DNA from: Peromyscus leucopus
Lineage: Eukaryota; Chordata; Mammalia; Rodentia; Cricetidae
Direction of reading: 5' to 3'
Length of the DNA: 64,000 nt
NCBI RefSeq assembly: GCF_004664715.2
Contig: NC_051063.1
Span: forward strand, 72,402,518-72,466,517
Shown: piece by piece, positions 13,414-26,269 of the stretch
How the letters are laid out: each line of letters begins with the position of its first letter
Position numbering within the stretch: the stretch's first letter is position 1
Program-made: the position numbers and the translations under genes
Notes under the pieces: generated by a model
Told to the model about the DNA's origin: nothing
Seen by the model: only the letters and a program-made list of their open reading frames with translations
Database searches by the model: none

Positions 13414-13498
13414 AAGGAGCCAGGGAAGGGAAAGCTGTGGTGGGAAAGGAGACCAAAGCCAGAGAGGGAAATTCTCAGCATGGCCAGAGGGGCTCTTG

Positions 13499-13502
<4 letters not shown>

Positions 13503-13532
<30 letters not shown>
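13503..13532. repeat. Poly(T) tract
   Basis: A run of about 30 T lies 77 bp beyond the second target-site copy of the B1. No SINE body adjoins it on either side that I can recognise. Confidence 0.95.
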
Positions 13533-13535
<3 letters not shown>

Positions 13536-13789
13536 TGTTTAGGTGAGTTCAGAAACAGGTCAAGACTAGATTTGGGAAAGCCCTGTGCCAACCTTCCAGA
13601 GTACCTGGCCCATGTCAGGAACTACGGTGAGTGTATCCCACTTTAGTTCCTAGGGCGCATGTGAAGGCAGAGGTGGGAAGACAGTAGTGTGACTCAGCCT
13701 TGATGATGGCAAGGCCCTAAGCCTTTGTCCCCAGGTCGATTCACTGATCTTCACACTTCCATCTGGAAAATGGAACTGCTTTATTTTCA

Positions 13790-14350
13790 TTTCTCCTTAT
13801 TCTGGGGAATTTGATACTCGTACATAATGAAATATGACCATAGGAAGCCCCCAGCTCCCCCTTCCTACTCCCCCTATCCCTTCCAACATCCCTCCTTCCA
13901 ATCTCATGTCTTTTTTTCCCCCTGATAACCCACTAAATCCAGTCAGCGTTGCCCATATATGCATGGGTGTGAAGCCATCCACTGGATCATGAAAAACCTA
14001 GCAGTGGCCACATCCTCAAAAAAGAATGCTTTGCCCTCTCCCCGCAGCTATGAACAGCCAATAGCTCCTCCGTAGGGCATGGGACCCAGAGATCTTCCAC
14101 CCCATCTGTGCCAGGACTTTGCCCGGCTTGGCCTTGTGCAGGTAACCACAGCTGCTCTGAGCCCATGGGTGCAATAGCTGTGCCCGGTCCGGAGGACAGC
14201 GGTTTGCAGCCCCCCTCCCCACCCTCCGTCTCTTAACTTCTTTCTGTCTCCTTCTCCATGATGTTCCCCGAGCCTTGGTGGTGGGGCCTAATGTAGATGT
14301 CCTGTTTAGAGCTGAGGTGCTCAGTCTCATATTCTCAGTACTTTGACCAT
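13790..14350 (-). repeat. L1 (Lx-type) 3' UTR fragment
   Basis: Phrases such as GCCCATATATGCATGGGTGT, GCCAATAGCTCCTCCGTAGG, CAGGTAACCACAGCTGCTCT and GATGTCCTGTTTAGAGCTGA correspond to the rodent L1 3' UTR read backwards. No ORF2 coding part is present. The 163-residue minus-strand frame (14016-14507) largely overlaps this element and is not a gene. Confidence 0.8.
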
Positions 14351-14811
14351 CTTGGCACTGGCGGCTGATGGAAGACTGAGAGCAGCCCAGGTGTGTTGGT
14401 GCTGGGAGCTGCGTGGACCAAAGGGAAGCCATTGTTTTCTCTTTCTTAGATGGCGCCACCAAGGTGCAGAGCTGTGCCAGAGCATAGCTGGTGAGGGGCT
14501 GAGCCATAGCTGGTCACAGAGCTCACTCTCTGCCAGCCTGTCTCTTATTCCAGTTCCAGGAACCAGAGGAAAACGATAGTGCTGGGACCCCCAGGGGAAA
14601 AGAACAAGACGCAGAGCCAAGAAACGAGGGATGTCTCCAGACAGAATTTTTTGAAAAGGGCTCCCTGAGGAAACGACACTTAAGTTGAGACCTGAAGGAT
14701 GAAAGCGATTTTATTTATGGATCTAATAACCGGGAGGTTTCATTGGGAAGGAAACTAGTTCATAGTGATTTTAATTGTTGCTGGGCTGTCTTCATCTAAG
14801 CTCCTCAGTGC

Positions 14812-14814
<3 letters not shown>

Positions 14815-14874
<60 letters not shown>
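14815..14874. repeat. (GA)n microsatellite
   Basis: This is a pure tract of about 30 GA units. Confidence 0.98.
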
Positions 14875-14876
<2 letters not shown>

Positions 14877-15407
14877 AAGATGTGTATCTACTGAGGTAGG
14901 ACACACCCACATCATCCTGGGACTCTGTAAAAACTCATGGGAGACATGCAAGTCCTGGTTAGCCAAGGGCAAGGCAGAGGCTAATGGCTTCCCAGTAAGC
15001 TCTGCTTTCTCTCATTCCAGATCCAGGCTTGGTAATTAGCTCAGTTCAACTCTCTTGGCTGACTGAGACATGGGTTGGTCTGGCTCTAGGTTTTGCTTCT
15101 TGGAGAAAGAGACCTTTTGTACCTGCCAAGTAGCCAAACCAAGTGGGAGCACTCTGTATATGACAGAGCCCCCAAATGCCTAACTGTGGACTCTGTCATT
15201 GTGGGGTGAGAAAGGCCCATGCTCAGGTCATCAGAATGGCAGGACTTGCCCTGTTCAGGAACAGACTGTACCAACACGGAGAGAGACACCTGGGGGCATG
15301 TAGTGGTCAGCAGAGGTAGTTCCTCCAGATCCCCATGAGGGGCGCTTGGAGGAGAAGTGGTCCAGGAGATGTGAGCTTGCTTACATCTTAGTATATGGTC
15401 TGTCTGC

Positions 15408-15471
<64 letters not shown>

Positions 15472-15506
15472 GTATCTATCTACCTATCATCTATCTATCA
15501 TCTCTC

Positions 15507-15568
<62 letters not shown>

Positions 15569-15580
15569 ATCTATCTGTCT
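15408..15580. repeat. (TATC)n microsatellite, interrupted
   Basis: There are two long blocks of TATC tetranucleotides, at about 15410-15470 and 15507-15567. They are separated by a degenerate segment (TATG, TACC, TATCATC and TCTCTC). Frames reading SIYL across it are artefacts. Confidence 0.97.
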
Positions 15581-15619
15581 ACCTAGCACCTGAGTTCAAC
15601 AAACCTAAACACTGAGACT

Positions 15620-15770
15620 TGGGCACTGTATATGGAGAGCCATATAAGCATTATGTCACTGAATTCTCACCAAAATTCCCTATCCACCCAGAGAGGACTG
15701 TCTCACTTTGCAGGTATGTAAACTGAGCCTGGAACTGCAGTCATGCTTGCTCCAGCTTATACTGCGAGTG
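15620..15770 (+). repeat. MIR SINE fragment
   Basis: The run CATTATGTCACTGAATTCTC, then GCAGGTATGTAAACTGAGCC, follows the MIR order (CATTATCTCATTTAATCCTC ... CAGATGAGGAAACTGAGGC). It is old. Confidence 0.5.
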
Positions 15771-16104
15771 TGATAGATTCAGGATGGAAAACCTCAGGCC
15801 TGTGCTGGCGTAGCCTATAAAGCCTGCCTGGGTGCTTCAGGTCCTCATCTAGTCACTTACTCCCCTCATTGGCCATTGGGTGTCTCCATGTGGAAGCTGA
15901 TTATTTATTAAGGTAAAAGATTTATGCACTTCCACATTTAATACGTTCCTGGAAACAAGAAGGACAAAGGACCTTCTGTTTGATCCACTGAGATTTGGAA
16001 GCTTTGGTTTGAAAAGGTTGAGAACTACATCCAGGTGGTGGTAATGGGTACCAATTTTGGTTACATATCCAACACATTAGATCTTAGACCTTATGTCTAA
16101 TTGC

Positions 16105-16435
16105 ATCAGTTTGATGGGATTTTTGTGTTACCATGGAAACATGCCTCTGTCTGCGAGGCATATCTGTGGCAGGTTTCTAGACTGGGTTAGTTGAGGTGGG
16201 AAGACCCACTCTAAATGTGGGTAATCTTGGGCTGGGGTCTCAGAAAGAAGTGAGCTGAGCACCGGCACTTTTCCCTCTCTCTTCCTACCATGGCTGCAAT
16301 GTCACCAGCCGCCACCAGCTCCGCCTTTCATCTTCTCTGCAATGATGGACTTCACCCTCAGCCCATGAGTCAAAATAAACCCTTTCTGAACTCTTCAGTT
16401 GCTCTTATCAGGCCAGAGCATTTTATCATAGCGAG
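16105..16435 (+). repeat. Rodent interspersed repeat (~400-bp family)
   Basis: The 3' half carries the family tail: TGCAATGTCACCAG, ATGATGGACTTCACCCTCAG, then AAAATAAACCCTTTCTGAAC and a TTTTATCATAGC box. The 5' part is more diverged. Confidence 0.6.
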
Positions 16436-16734
16436 GGGGGAAAAAGGTATGTACAGATCTTGAACTTAACCTTCATGGACACAAACCATGAATTTTTAGT
16501 GACTGTTTATCACCCGACGTGACAGCTTGCCTTCATTTGCCCGTGGAAGAAGTAAATGTGCTTAGGTGGAAGGAAACATTGGTCCCCAGGCTTCTCTGGG
16601 GAGCTCAGTCTGAGAAACATGCTGGGGCTCAGCACATGATTCACAATCCGAAGATAAATTATGGGTGAAGGAATGATGCCAAGGCTTTGAAACACATCAT
16701 GTTTCCTGAAGGGTGAGAGGTCTTAGCTTCTCTT

Positions 16735-17500
16735 ACTGCTCTCCAGATAAAATACTCTGACAAATGCAATTCAAGGGAGAAACCACACAGTTTGAGGGTT
16801 CAGTCTATCATGGAAGTAACGTTAAGGCAACAGGAGCTTAAAGCCGCTGGTCACATCGCATCTGCAATCTAGAAGCAGAGGGAGCTGAATGCTGCTGCTG
16901 CTGCTGGTCAGCACCCTTCTGTAGCAATAACGCCCGCACTACCATCACCCGTTCACCATGTCCGAGCGAGGGGCTGTGGATCGGAAAAACAGAGACAAGA
17001 AATAGCGGGTCAATCGCCTCAGCAGAATGCCAAATGCCGTTTATTGAAAGAGAGAGGAAACCTTAAATACAGTCTTACAGCACAATGGGAGAACCCAAGG
17101 GCAGAAGTTTGCTACTGATGTTTACAATCTTGCATTTAAGCTGTTAATGCCCAATATGCAGGATACACCAACAAGGAACTTCCTTTAAGCGTTCAGGAGG
17201 GTGGAAACGGGCAGGGAATTAGCATAGGGAGGACATCTGGTCAAGGTCGGCAAGCAGGCAACAGCTTACTCAAAATGGGAAGGCCAGGGCCTTACACCCT
17301 TCCCCATTTATACAGTGGTCATGGGGACTCAGCCGGGGAATGGCACCTTCCACACTGTGGGGGAGCCTTTACTACTTCAGTTAACAGAATCAAGATTCCT
17401 CCCCTCCCCATATATGCCCAGAGGTTTGTCTCCAAGGTGATTCTAAATTCTGTCAAATTAGCAATTAACTACCACAGTAGGGAAAATCAGCTGGGTGCAA
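16735..17500 (-). repeat. Rodent interspersed repeat (~400-bp family), split by a solo LTR
   Basis: The two arms, 16735-16919 and 17297-17500, read as one reverse-oriented family copy once the LTR at 16920-17296 is set aside. Diagnostic boxes are GGTTCAGTCTATCATGG and GGTCACATCGCATCTGC on the left, and CCAGAGGTTTGTCTCCAAGG then GTCAAATTAGCAATTAA on the right. Confidence 0.65.
16920..17296 (-). mobile_element. Solo LTR of an endogenous retrovirus (class II-like)
   Basis: The 377-bp unit starts TGTAGCAATA and ends GGCCTTACA on the + strand, giving the canonical TG...CA ends, and is flanked on both sides by CCCTTC (16914-16919 and 17297-17302). Read on the minus strand it has a TATA-like GTATTTAAGG, then an AATAAA signal about 40 bp downstream, as in a U3-R-U5 arrangement. 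A 6-bp duplication is typical of class II (ERVK/IAP-like) elements. There is no gag, pol or env sequence next to it, so it is a recombined solo LTR. Confidence 0.88.
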
Positions 17501-17674
17501 TAAACTACAGTATCTCTCCTTTTGGTGTCATGATCTGAGGTAAATGCAGTTTAAGTATTAATCTTTCTATTTGTCTGTCTATCAGTGTATCACAGACATT
17601 GGCAAATAACCTAGAAATAATCATAAAGTTATAGAATAAGAAAAAATTAATCTTCTTTATATAGTATTTGGGCT

Positions 17675-18040
17675 GGACTAATTATGGTTTGAATACAAAA
17701 TATCTCCCATAGAATCTTGTGTTTAAACAGTTGATTTCCAGTGGGCAGGAATGTTCGAAGAGGTTGTGGAACCTCACTTGAGGAACTGGTCACTGGGGAT
17801 AGACCTTAAAGTTGCATAGCCTTCCCCACTGCCTCTCTAATTTCTACTTCGGTTTCTTCTAAGATTTGAACAAGCAGCTGCTACCTGTTCCAGCCAGCAC
17901 AGAAGAACTACCTTCAGCCACGTGTTCCCTACCACAATGAACTGTACCCCCTCAAACTGTGAGCCAAGCAAATCCTTTTCCTTATATGTTGCCTTGCCAG
18001 GTAATTGGCCCCACTGATGAGAAAAGTAACTAACACAACA
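17675..18040 (+). repeat. Rodent interspersed repeat (~400-bp family, MaLR-LTR-like)
   Basis: It has the GTTTGAATACAAAATATCTC head, GGTTGTGGAACCTCACTTGAG middle, AACTGTACCCCCTCAAACTG and a tail ending GAGAAAAGTAACTAACACA. The tail is shared with other copies in the window. Confidence 0.65.
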
Positions 18041-19641
18041 TAGTAGGTGATCAAAAATGCTGGACCTCAGAGGGTGCCCAGGAGGCTCTGACTCTTCGGA
18101 GTCCAGCGTCTTCCCAGGTGTCTGTTGGGGTGCTTTCTCAACAGCTTTCACAACAGTGTCTTGTTATTTACAAATGGAATAGCTCATGCCCAAGCACGTT
18201 TCCTCAAAGGTCAAATTGAAAATGGAATCACAGAGTGGGGAGAAAGCTGGATTCCAAGGGGAACCCATGAACTAAGAATAAGACAGCAAAAGATGCCAAA
18301 TCTACAGGGTAAAGGGATAAGAACAAACACGTTGAAGATTAAATATGAAATGGATAATTATGTAGTAATGAGATTGAGACAGTACAAAGGACAATGCCAT
18401 TTAAATCACCACATCTCAACATAGTAATGAACAGGAAAAGCCCTCCAGCTTCAGAATTATAATCATAGTTGCCATAACAACTCAGTATCTTTCTCCCTGA
18501 GCATCCATCTCCAGATTGTATTTTTAGAAATGGGCTGTGCCTGAGTATGTATTTTTCTTTATATAGAAACTAATTTTTCAAATTACTGATCCTTCAAAAA
18601 AATTCTAAAAGAGTAACAGTCGCAGGGATAATTAGGGAAATGAGCAGGTGTGAAAGTCCATTATGAAAAAAAAATGCTATAAACGTATTGATGTCTTGAC
18701 AATATTTGTTTCAACAGAATGTTCCATGGAATTGCACAGTCTCTTTTTCCTTGTCAAGCAGCTTAACATAAATCTCCTCTGTGGGGCTCATAAATATTTG
18801 AACAATTATTAGCTGTGTAAGGTGTCTAAGGATTATTTGACAAGTACAGATTTATGTTGTATAACAGAAATTGGCTTAACGGCATTCCGAGTCTCAGGGA
18901 TGGATGAACAGACAAATATTGGCTTACCTTACTTAACAGAAATATAGTAACAGATTCTTGAGCAAAGCAAACAATGAGCCTGTGGCAAACTCAGAAAACA
19001 GGAGGGATCCCAGCTGCCATTTTGGTCCCCCTATCTGTTTAGTAGCTGTCTCCCATACTGGAAAGGCTGGCTTTATTGCATGGCTCATCCAAGAGGAGCC
19101 CACATTTTATCATGCTCTACTCATCCCCTGGAGAGATGCTCCCAGCCCTTTGCTGGGGTCTCAGACTGAAGTTAAACTCTATTAGGTTAAGAACAAAAGC
19201 AGTTTCAGAGGAAAACATTCTCTGGCTGATGCTATGAAAGACCTTTGCCAAGTTTAGTCAAGTGACAAGGAGTTTCTGTCTCTCTTTGTTTCTGCAAAGG
19301 ATGTAAAATCAGCAGATTATCGTAATCATCCATTTCTGAAGAGCCTATAAAAGCTGTGCCAGAACCTACAAAGAATACACCTTACCTTGGTCACCTGTTG
19401 GGGAGTGGAGAGGACTAACTTTAAACATGGTGAGCTTGAGATCTTGCTTAGATGGTTTGGATTTGTGTGAGGTCCTCACTAGGGGAGTGACATTGGCCCT
19501 GGAGAGTAGGTGGAAGTAGATGTCAGTGAGCTGGAAACAGGGAGACCGAGTAAGCGTGTGTGGCAGGCATCTGGCATGGGTCTCTGAATGAGACACTAAG
19601 GGATGAATAGTAGGAGCAGAAGTTAGCTAAAGAATAATGCC

Positions 19642-19868
19642 GGGGCTGGCATGGATCTCACTCAGTAGAGTGCTTGTCTCCATCTATGAAGCCCCGGGTT
19701 CACTCTCCAACACAGCATAAAACTGGGCTTAGTGGTATGTGCCCATCACCCCCACACTCCCAGCACTTGGAAGGCAGAGGCAAGAGGATCAACAGTTCAA
19801 GGTCATGCTTGGAAATATGGTGAGTTGAAGACTAGCCTGGGATGCTCCAGTCCCTGAAAAAAAAATGT
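19642..19868 (+). repeat. B4 SINE
   Basis: An ID-like head (GGGGCTGGCATGGATCTCAC, AGTGCTTGTCTCC) is followed by a B1-like body (CTCCCAGCACTTGGAAGGCAGAGGC) and an A-rich tail at about 19857-19865. Confidence 0.75.
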
Positions 19869-21502
19869 GCCATCCACGGGCTTTTCTGATAGCTATCACG
19901 GGGATGAAAGAGGAGGCAGATGATTGGTTGGAAAGACTCCATCAGGGCAGTCAAGAAGGCAGAGACCTTCCCTGCATACAGGCAGTCATTAGAAGGCAGG
20001 AAGAGCCTTGGAAAGGAGAATAGTAAGTTCAGCTTTGCTCTCCTCTCTATATTTTGTGACCTTTGACTGAATGCCACAGATTTCCGAGTGAGTGTTCCCA
20101 GGGAGAAAGGGAGACGAGGAGCGTGCGATGCTGCTGGCTGTCACTCCGGAGGGCTGGCTCTGAGCACTCAGTCTCCGCTCTGTTTGTCCTGCTGCTCTAA
20201 TTATGCATCTCTCCAGGGAAAACAAACAAGCAAACATTAGCAATGAGAGCTGAGATGAGTAGGACTCATTTCCTGATTCCAGGGATACGCAGAGATGCGC
20301 ATTCAGATGGCGACATTCAGATGGGGACGTTCTCTGGAAACTTCCTAGACACTGCAGTGCAGGTGCATGCTCCATTGTTGACCTTGGAGTTGCCAAAGGG
20401 AGATATAAAATGGTTTCAGAACTAACTTATGGGTTGGAGGCTACCAAGATTTACTATTTTGTAAATACTGGCTCAAGCAGGTTGTGCCTGGACCATTACC
20501 AGTTTGCCATATGTCTTAGGGTGACTCTGTTCCCAGCCATTCTGTAGGCTTCATGTGAAGGGTAGTGTTAAATTTCAGCTGTCAGAATCATGTGAAAAGC
20601 ACTCAAGCCTAGCGTTTAGGAGGCTTCATAGGTCTGCATGGGCCTGGTGTCTGTCTGCAGCTAGAACACTTGCCCTGGGTAATACGTATGGCCCTTCTGG
20701 CCAGGACCCTAAGTGGATCTCTTGCTAGTCTTTGTCTAGCTGGCTGGGACTTGAGGAGTGTGGCTTGCTGATGGAGTCTCTTTCTTCTGTGCCACACAAG
20801 TCCCTGGAGGCTCGTTTTCTTGTCTGGAGTGGCTGGCTTTCGATAAAACAACACCTGTGAGTGAGCTCAGGGTACATAGACAGAGAAGAATGGATGGGGT
20901 CTAGCCCAACCCAATGCCTGCCTGGAATGCCAGGGGAGGAGAGGCTGTCTCTTGTATTCTGGAGAAGTCTTCTGGATCTTGGATCCTGAGTATCCTGGAG
21001 GCTTGAAAACTAGATTCAAGGCCTTCTGGCCTTCCTCCATGGGTCCTGTGTCAGGTATTTCCCTTGGAATACCCTTCCACTTGGGAGTTCCTGACACTGC
21101 AATTCAAAGGCTGGCTGGGTGGCGGGGATAGGAACAGTGAGGCAAAGGATGAGAACATTAGAGTGAGGCAAAGAATGATGGCTGACCTGGATGACACCTT
21201 GACACTGGGGGCCTCAAGCTTGTGAGTCCCTCCCCTAGGCAAATGGGGAAGCCATAGCCCAGTGCCCAAGTTCATTTCAGAGTCACCCTAGGGTCACATC
21301 CAGGCCCTCAGGGACAAACGGACAGACTTGAGGGCTAGTTGTTCTTGTGGCTGGCAGACACTGTACCCCCCTGGAGGCATCTCTACTGAATCCTTAGAAC
21401 CTATGAGTTAGGTGAGCAGAATAGACTGATGACAGTTGACCAGTCTTGGATCATCTCAGAGACTCATCTAATCCCATGAACTCTTAGAAGTGGAGACTAT
21501 TT

Positions 21503-21922
21503 ATGCTGGCTAGTCTTATGCCAACTTGACACAAGCTAGAGTTATCTGAAAGGAGGGAACCTCAATTGAGAAAATGCCTCTGTAAGTTCTAGCTGTAAGG
21601 TGTTTTCTTACACCTTAGTGATTGATGAGGGAGGGCCCAGTTCTCCCTCATTAGTTGTGGGTGGTGCTGACTCTGGGCTTGTGGTCCTGGCTTCTATAGG
21701 AAGGCAGACTGAGCAAGCCATGGGAAGCGAGCCAGTAAGCAGCACCCCCTCCATGGCCTCTGCATCAGCTCCTGCTGTCAGGATCTTCCCTGTATGAGGT
21801 CCTGTCTTGACTTCCATCGATTATGGACAGTACCGTGCAAGTGAAAGCTGAATAAAACCTTTCCTCTCAACTTGCTTCTTGGTCATGGTGTTCTGTTGCA
21901 GCAATAGAAACTCTAAGACACC
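21503..21922 (+). repeat. Rodent interspersed repeat (~400-bp family), near full length
   Basis: It starts TGCTGGCTAGTCTTATGCCA and has the CAACTTGACAC box, a GAGGGCCCAG block, AGCAAGCCATGGGAAGC and a GCTGAATAAAACC poly(A)-signal block, ending GCAATAGAAACTCTAAGACA. It is the best-preserved copy of its subfamily here. The 65-69-residue frames inside it are not genes. Confidence 0.75.
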
Positions 21923-22849
21923 ATTCCCTAGCAGGCTGTAGAAAAGATAGGGGTGATTTGAAGGTATAGCTTAGATTTGACCTGTGAGTACTGACTCGGA
22001 GATGCGAGGCTGACTGCAAAGACCCGGAGGCAGGCCCTGGCAGGCACACAAAGCAGGAGGCTGCCTGCAAAGTGGTCTCGGCTAAAAGCCAGTGGATATA
22101 TGGAACCCATGAGTACCGCTGCTAGGACCCGATTTTAGCGACACACTGAGTGACTATGAAAGTCATTTCCCCTCCAAAACGCTAATGAGTCTCTCAGCTA
22201 CCACCACCTCACGCCCAGACGTCAGCATGGTGCTGCTGCCTCAGACACTTAACCTATGAGTCAGTAAGTCTCTTGTTTTAAACCCGTCTCGATCACTTAG
22301 AGGAGCCGTAGAATATTGCTGCAGACCCCGAGTCCCCAGCATCCCACCCTGGAGAGAAGCTGGGGCCACTAGCTTCCGCTCCACTTAGAGAAGACTGAGA
22401 AAAAAACTAAGGTATGTTGTCCAAAGGCAGGGGCACTTTATCAAAGGGAAGCGACACCAGGTTTCTCCAGACAGGCCTGATCCTTGAGAGAGCCGAATGC
22501 TCTTTTGTAACTTATGAAATGGTGGTCTTTGGCTGGCCCCATTCTCTCCAACAGGAACACTCTGGAGGGGTCCCCAGGCCCTTAGGCCCTGCTCTCAAGG
22601 AACTTCATCCAGGGAACCTGGGGTTCCTGCCTAGGCTGGGGGCAGCAAGACAGGTGGGAAGCCCGCTGGGTCTATCTGACCTCAGGATTTCAGGCCACTC
22701 TTAGATTTGTCCTGCAAAATGAAGGAGTGGAAGGCAACCCCGAAGTTCCCTCCCAAGATCAGCATGCCCCACGTCTGAGAAGGAGTGCCCAGCAGGACAG
22801 AATGGGAAGGACAAGGAAGGCTGGTTACAGTCCTAGAATGAATGGTCCT

Positions 22850-23498
<649 letters not shown>

Positions 23499-25552
23499 TG
23501 AGTGATCCCAGCCAAAATCCTGTGGTGCTGGCTACTCACTAGAGACTGTGTCTAAGCTAAGCCCAGCTTTCTCCCCCTGCCTCCTCAGGCAGAAACAGAA
23601 TTGTGCACTTTGAGAAACTGCCTGGGGAGCTGGCCCTCGGTGTCCCAAGAGGTGTCTGTTGCTTCTTCCTGCTGTTTAGATCTTCAGTCTTCAGAGGCGT
23701 TTTCTTCAGAATGATTTCAATCAGTCGGCATGTGACTGGCTGGTGTTATTTGGCAGATGGTCTTGGCAAGGCTTGGTCAGTGACCTTTATTCAGGCAGTG
23801 CCCCATTCTCAGTTCCCTCCATACCCCTGTCAGTGGGCCCTTGAATCCACTATGCACAGGATGGCACAATCCCAGTTGGAGACTTCGGACCACTCTTGGC
23901 CTTTGTAGCAGCCAAGATTCTGCCTTCTTGGAAAGGGGCAGACTACAGGAGCCCTGGAAAGCTCTGAGTGACTGGCAGCCTGGGGTGAGCGATCCATCCT
24001 TTGTGCCCATCTCATTTTCCTTAAGAGATTTAATTAAAATCTGTCTTCACTTTCTTCTGGTCCAGCCGTTATCACAAAACCTGTGAAGAGGACTTTCTCT
24101 GAATTGTTTCAGATGGTGATTGCTCAGTGTAGGAGTTATGTTCCTACTATTTCAGCCATACGGAGCCAGCAGGACAGTGACCAAATTCTACGGCCTTGCT
24201 GGGTCTTTGCCTGAAAAGAGAGTCATGTGCTAGGTCCCAGAGCTCTGAGCTCAGAAGTGGTTTTCATTTGGTTAATGGATACCCAAGTCATCAACCAGGG
24301 TGGCAAGGGAAGATGCAGACACTCTTGAGGGGTGGGTCCCATTTGAGCACCACCTTTGTATATGGCTGAATCTCTGCCATGTGCCATTGACAGTTCTGTG
24401 GGTTGTGTGACCCCCCCCCCCATAGGACCATAGGGGCTTCCCAATTTTTTTTGGCGCGGGGTGGTGGGGGAGGGTAACAGGGATTAAGATGTAGAAAGCT
24501 GCAATGACTTGGCATCCAAGGGTGGGGACAAAACACTGACTTTGGTAGTGTCCACTGGTCTCATTAAATTGTCTTCATGGCTGAGGAAAATGGCTACCCT
24601 TGTTATGCTACAGTTGAGAAGCTTTAAACTCAAACAGGGAAGTAACTTATTTTGTTACTGTCTTGCTTGGGAGCATTGAAAACCCACCTTGTCAGCCAAG
24701 TCTTAGGCTTGCTGTTTAGGGATCTGGAACTTGAGTACCACTTTTTGGCCTCAGCTGCTTCACCTGCAGATAGAAAGAACAGTGTCTGCCATTGCATTTT
24801 ACTGTGTCTGATGAAGCCAAAGCCTTTCACAGCATCCTTTAGTGTGCTCTCGGGACCAAGAACATAAGACAACCTGGTCCCTCCTCCAAGGACCTCACTG
24901 GAGTCGTGAGACTTTGGGGAAATAATCACAGGTGTGCTGAGAGTTGTATTGAACACGGGATGTCAGGAAAATAGGTAGAAGGATGAGGCCAGTGCTTCCC
25001 GGGGGAGATGGCCAACTAGGCTTGATTAGTGAGCTGCCTTTGTTTGGATACTCTTAGTCGTGAGCAGTTATAGTCTTTCCCAAGAGCTCAGGAAGTCACA
25101 GCCCAGCCTCAGCAGTGTCTCCAGCTTACGTGTCTGGGGGGTGGGTGGGGCGTCAGCTATTACAGCCCAGAAGTGGTTCTCCTTCCTTCTGGAGCATTGC
25201 GGTTATCAGCCTTGGAATGGAGTCTCTGAAGGAGAAGTCAAGTATCATCTGGTTTGTAAAAAAGGCCACCTTGCAGATAGAGGTTAGCCTGGGACTAACA
25301 GAAAGTTAACTGTTCCTGGTGAATAGTTAGCCACCTGGGTACTGTCTGCAAATGGAAGACACATCCTGAAGCACCAGAATCAGGTTCAGAGGCCTTTGGG
25401 GAGCTGCTTCCTGACTCATCGCTATTTTAGCCATTTTTCTAATGAATCAGGTGGGATATCTTAGAGCTTCCCCAGATAGGACAAGTGTGACATTCACCAA
25501 ATAGTTTAAACTAATACCTCTTTCTCTCCCCACCTAGTGTGGCATGCATGCT

Positions 25553-25554
<2 letters not shown>

Positions 25555-25593
<39 letters not shown>
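25555..25593. repeat. (TG)n microsatellite
   Basis: A pure tract of about 19 TG units lies in CPXM2 intron 1. Confidence 0.97.
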
Positions 25594-25594
<1 letters not shown>

Positions 25595-26269
25595 CAATAA
25601 AACTTTCAATTGTGGACTCCATGTAGTAGAGGAGAGATTAAATTAAAATGATCTTGGTTGGGGGACTCAGAAGAATTTGTCCACTTCAGTTGCACAGAGA
25701 GATGATTCTATCCCACCTTAAGTGGTGCGCGTGGCATACATGATGCTCACGGTGTCATAGAGGCACTGTTCTGTGTGGTGGGCTATTTTATAAATAGGTT
25801 GCCAATCTTAGGAATGTGCTTGAGAGGAGGGAACCTGGGGATCCTGTCTGGGGTGTTAGATGCAAACTTCTGGAATTTACTGCATGGCTATTGAATGCTG
25901 GGTTCCAGGACAGGGTAGACACTGTGGTGGGAGCAGAGGGTAAGATTGAGAGATAGGTGAGAACATAGAACTGACTTGGGTATCACATTTGGAGACAGTG
26001 AAATGCTTTCCACTTGGCTCTTGGGAGCATAGAAGTAGGAGTTGATAAAGGAGAAGCGGGAAAAGTGTGTGTGTGGTGGGCACTAATGGGGCATGTGTGT
26101 GGATCCCTGAGGAGGCTGGTGCAAAGGCTATTTGGTCTGGCTTTGAGTTTTGGCTTTGATCCTTGGCAACCGTAGAAATGCCCTGTGGATGCCGTGTGCT
26201 GATATCTATGGAGGTGGCTTGGAGAATGGAATCCTTTGGCTAATTGGGGGTAGCAGTGAGCATCCTCCT

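Larger units (their letters stand above)
1..22849. other. Intergenic region 5' of CPXM2
   Basis: No open frame here resembles a known protein, and no splice-linked exon set was found. In human and mouse the neighbour on this side of CPXM2 is, as I recall, CHST15 in the same orientation. I see none of its coding exons, so the gap is probably just intergenic. Unique-looking stretches without recognised features are roughly 300-1570, 2000-2940, 3060-6520, 8050-8770, 9230-10010, 11170-13210, 18050-19640, 19870-21500 and 21930-22840. Confidence 0.7.

Noticed and set aside
14016..14507. 163-residue open frame on the minus strand
   Set aside because: Most of it lies in L1 3' UTR sequence, which is non-coding in the element.
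1..22849. Search for the 3' end of the neighbouring gene CHST15
   Set aside because: No sulfotransferase-like coding sequence was found on either strand. A 3' UTR could not be recognised by eye, so nothing is claimed.
24408..24422. Poly(C) and nearby poly(T) as a possible element
   Set aside because: They are short homopolymers without a repeat body or duplications.
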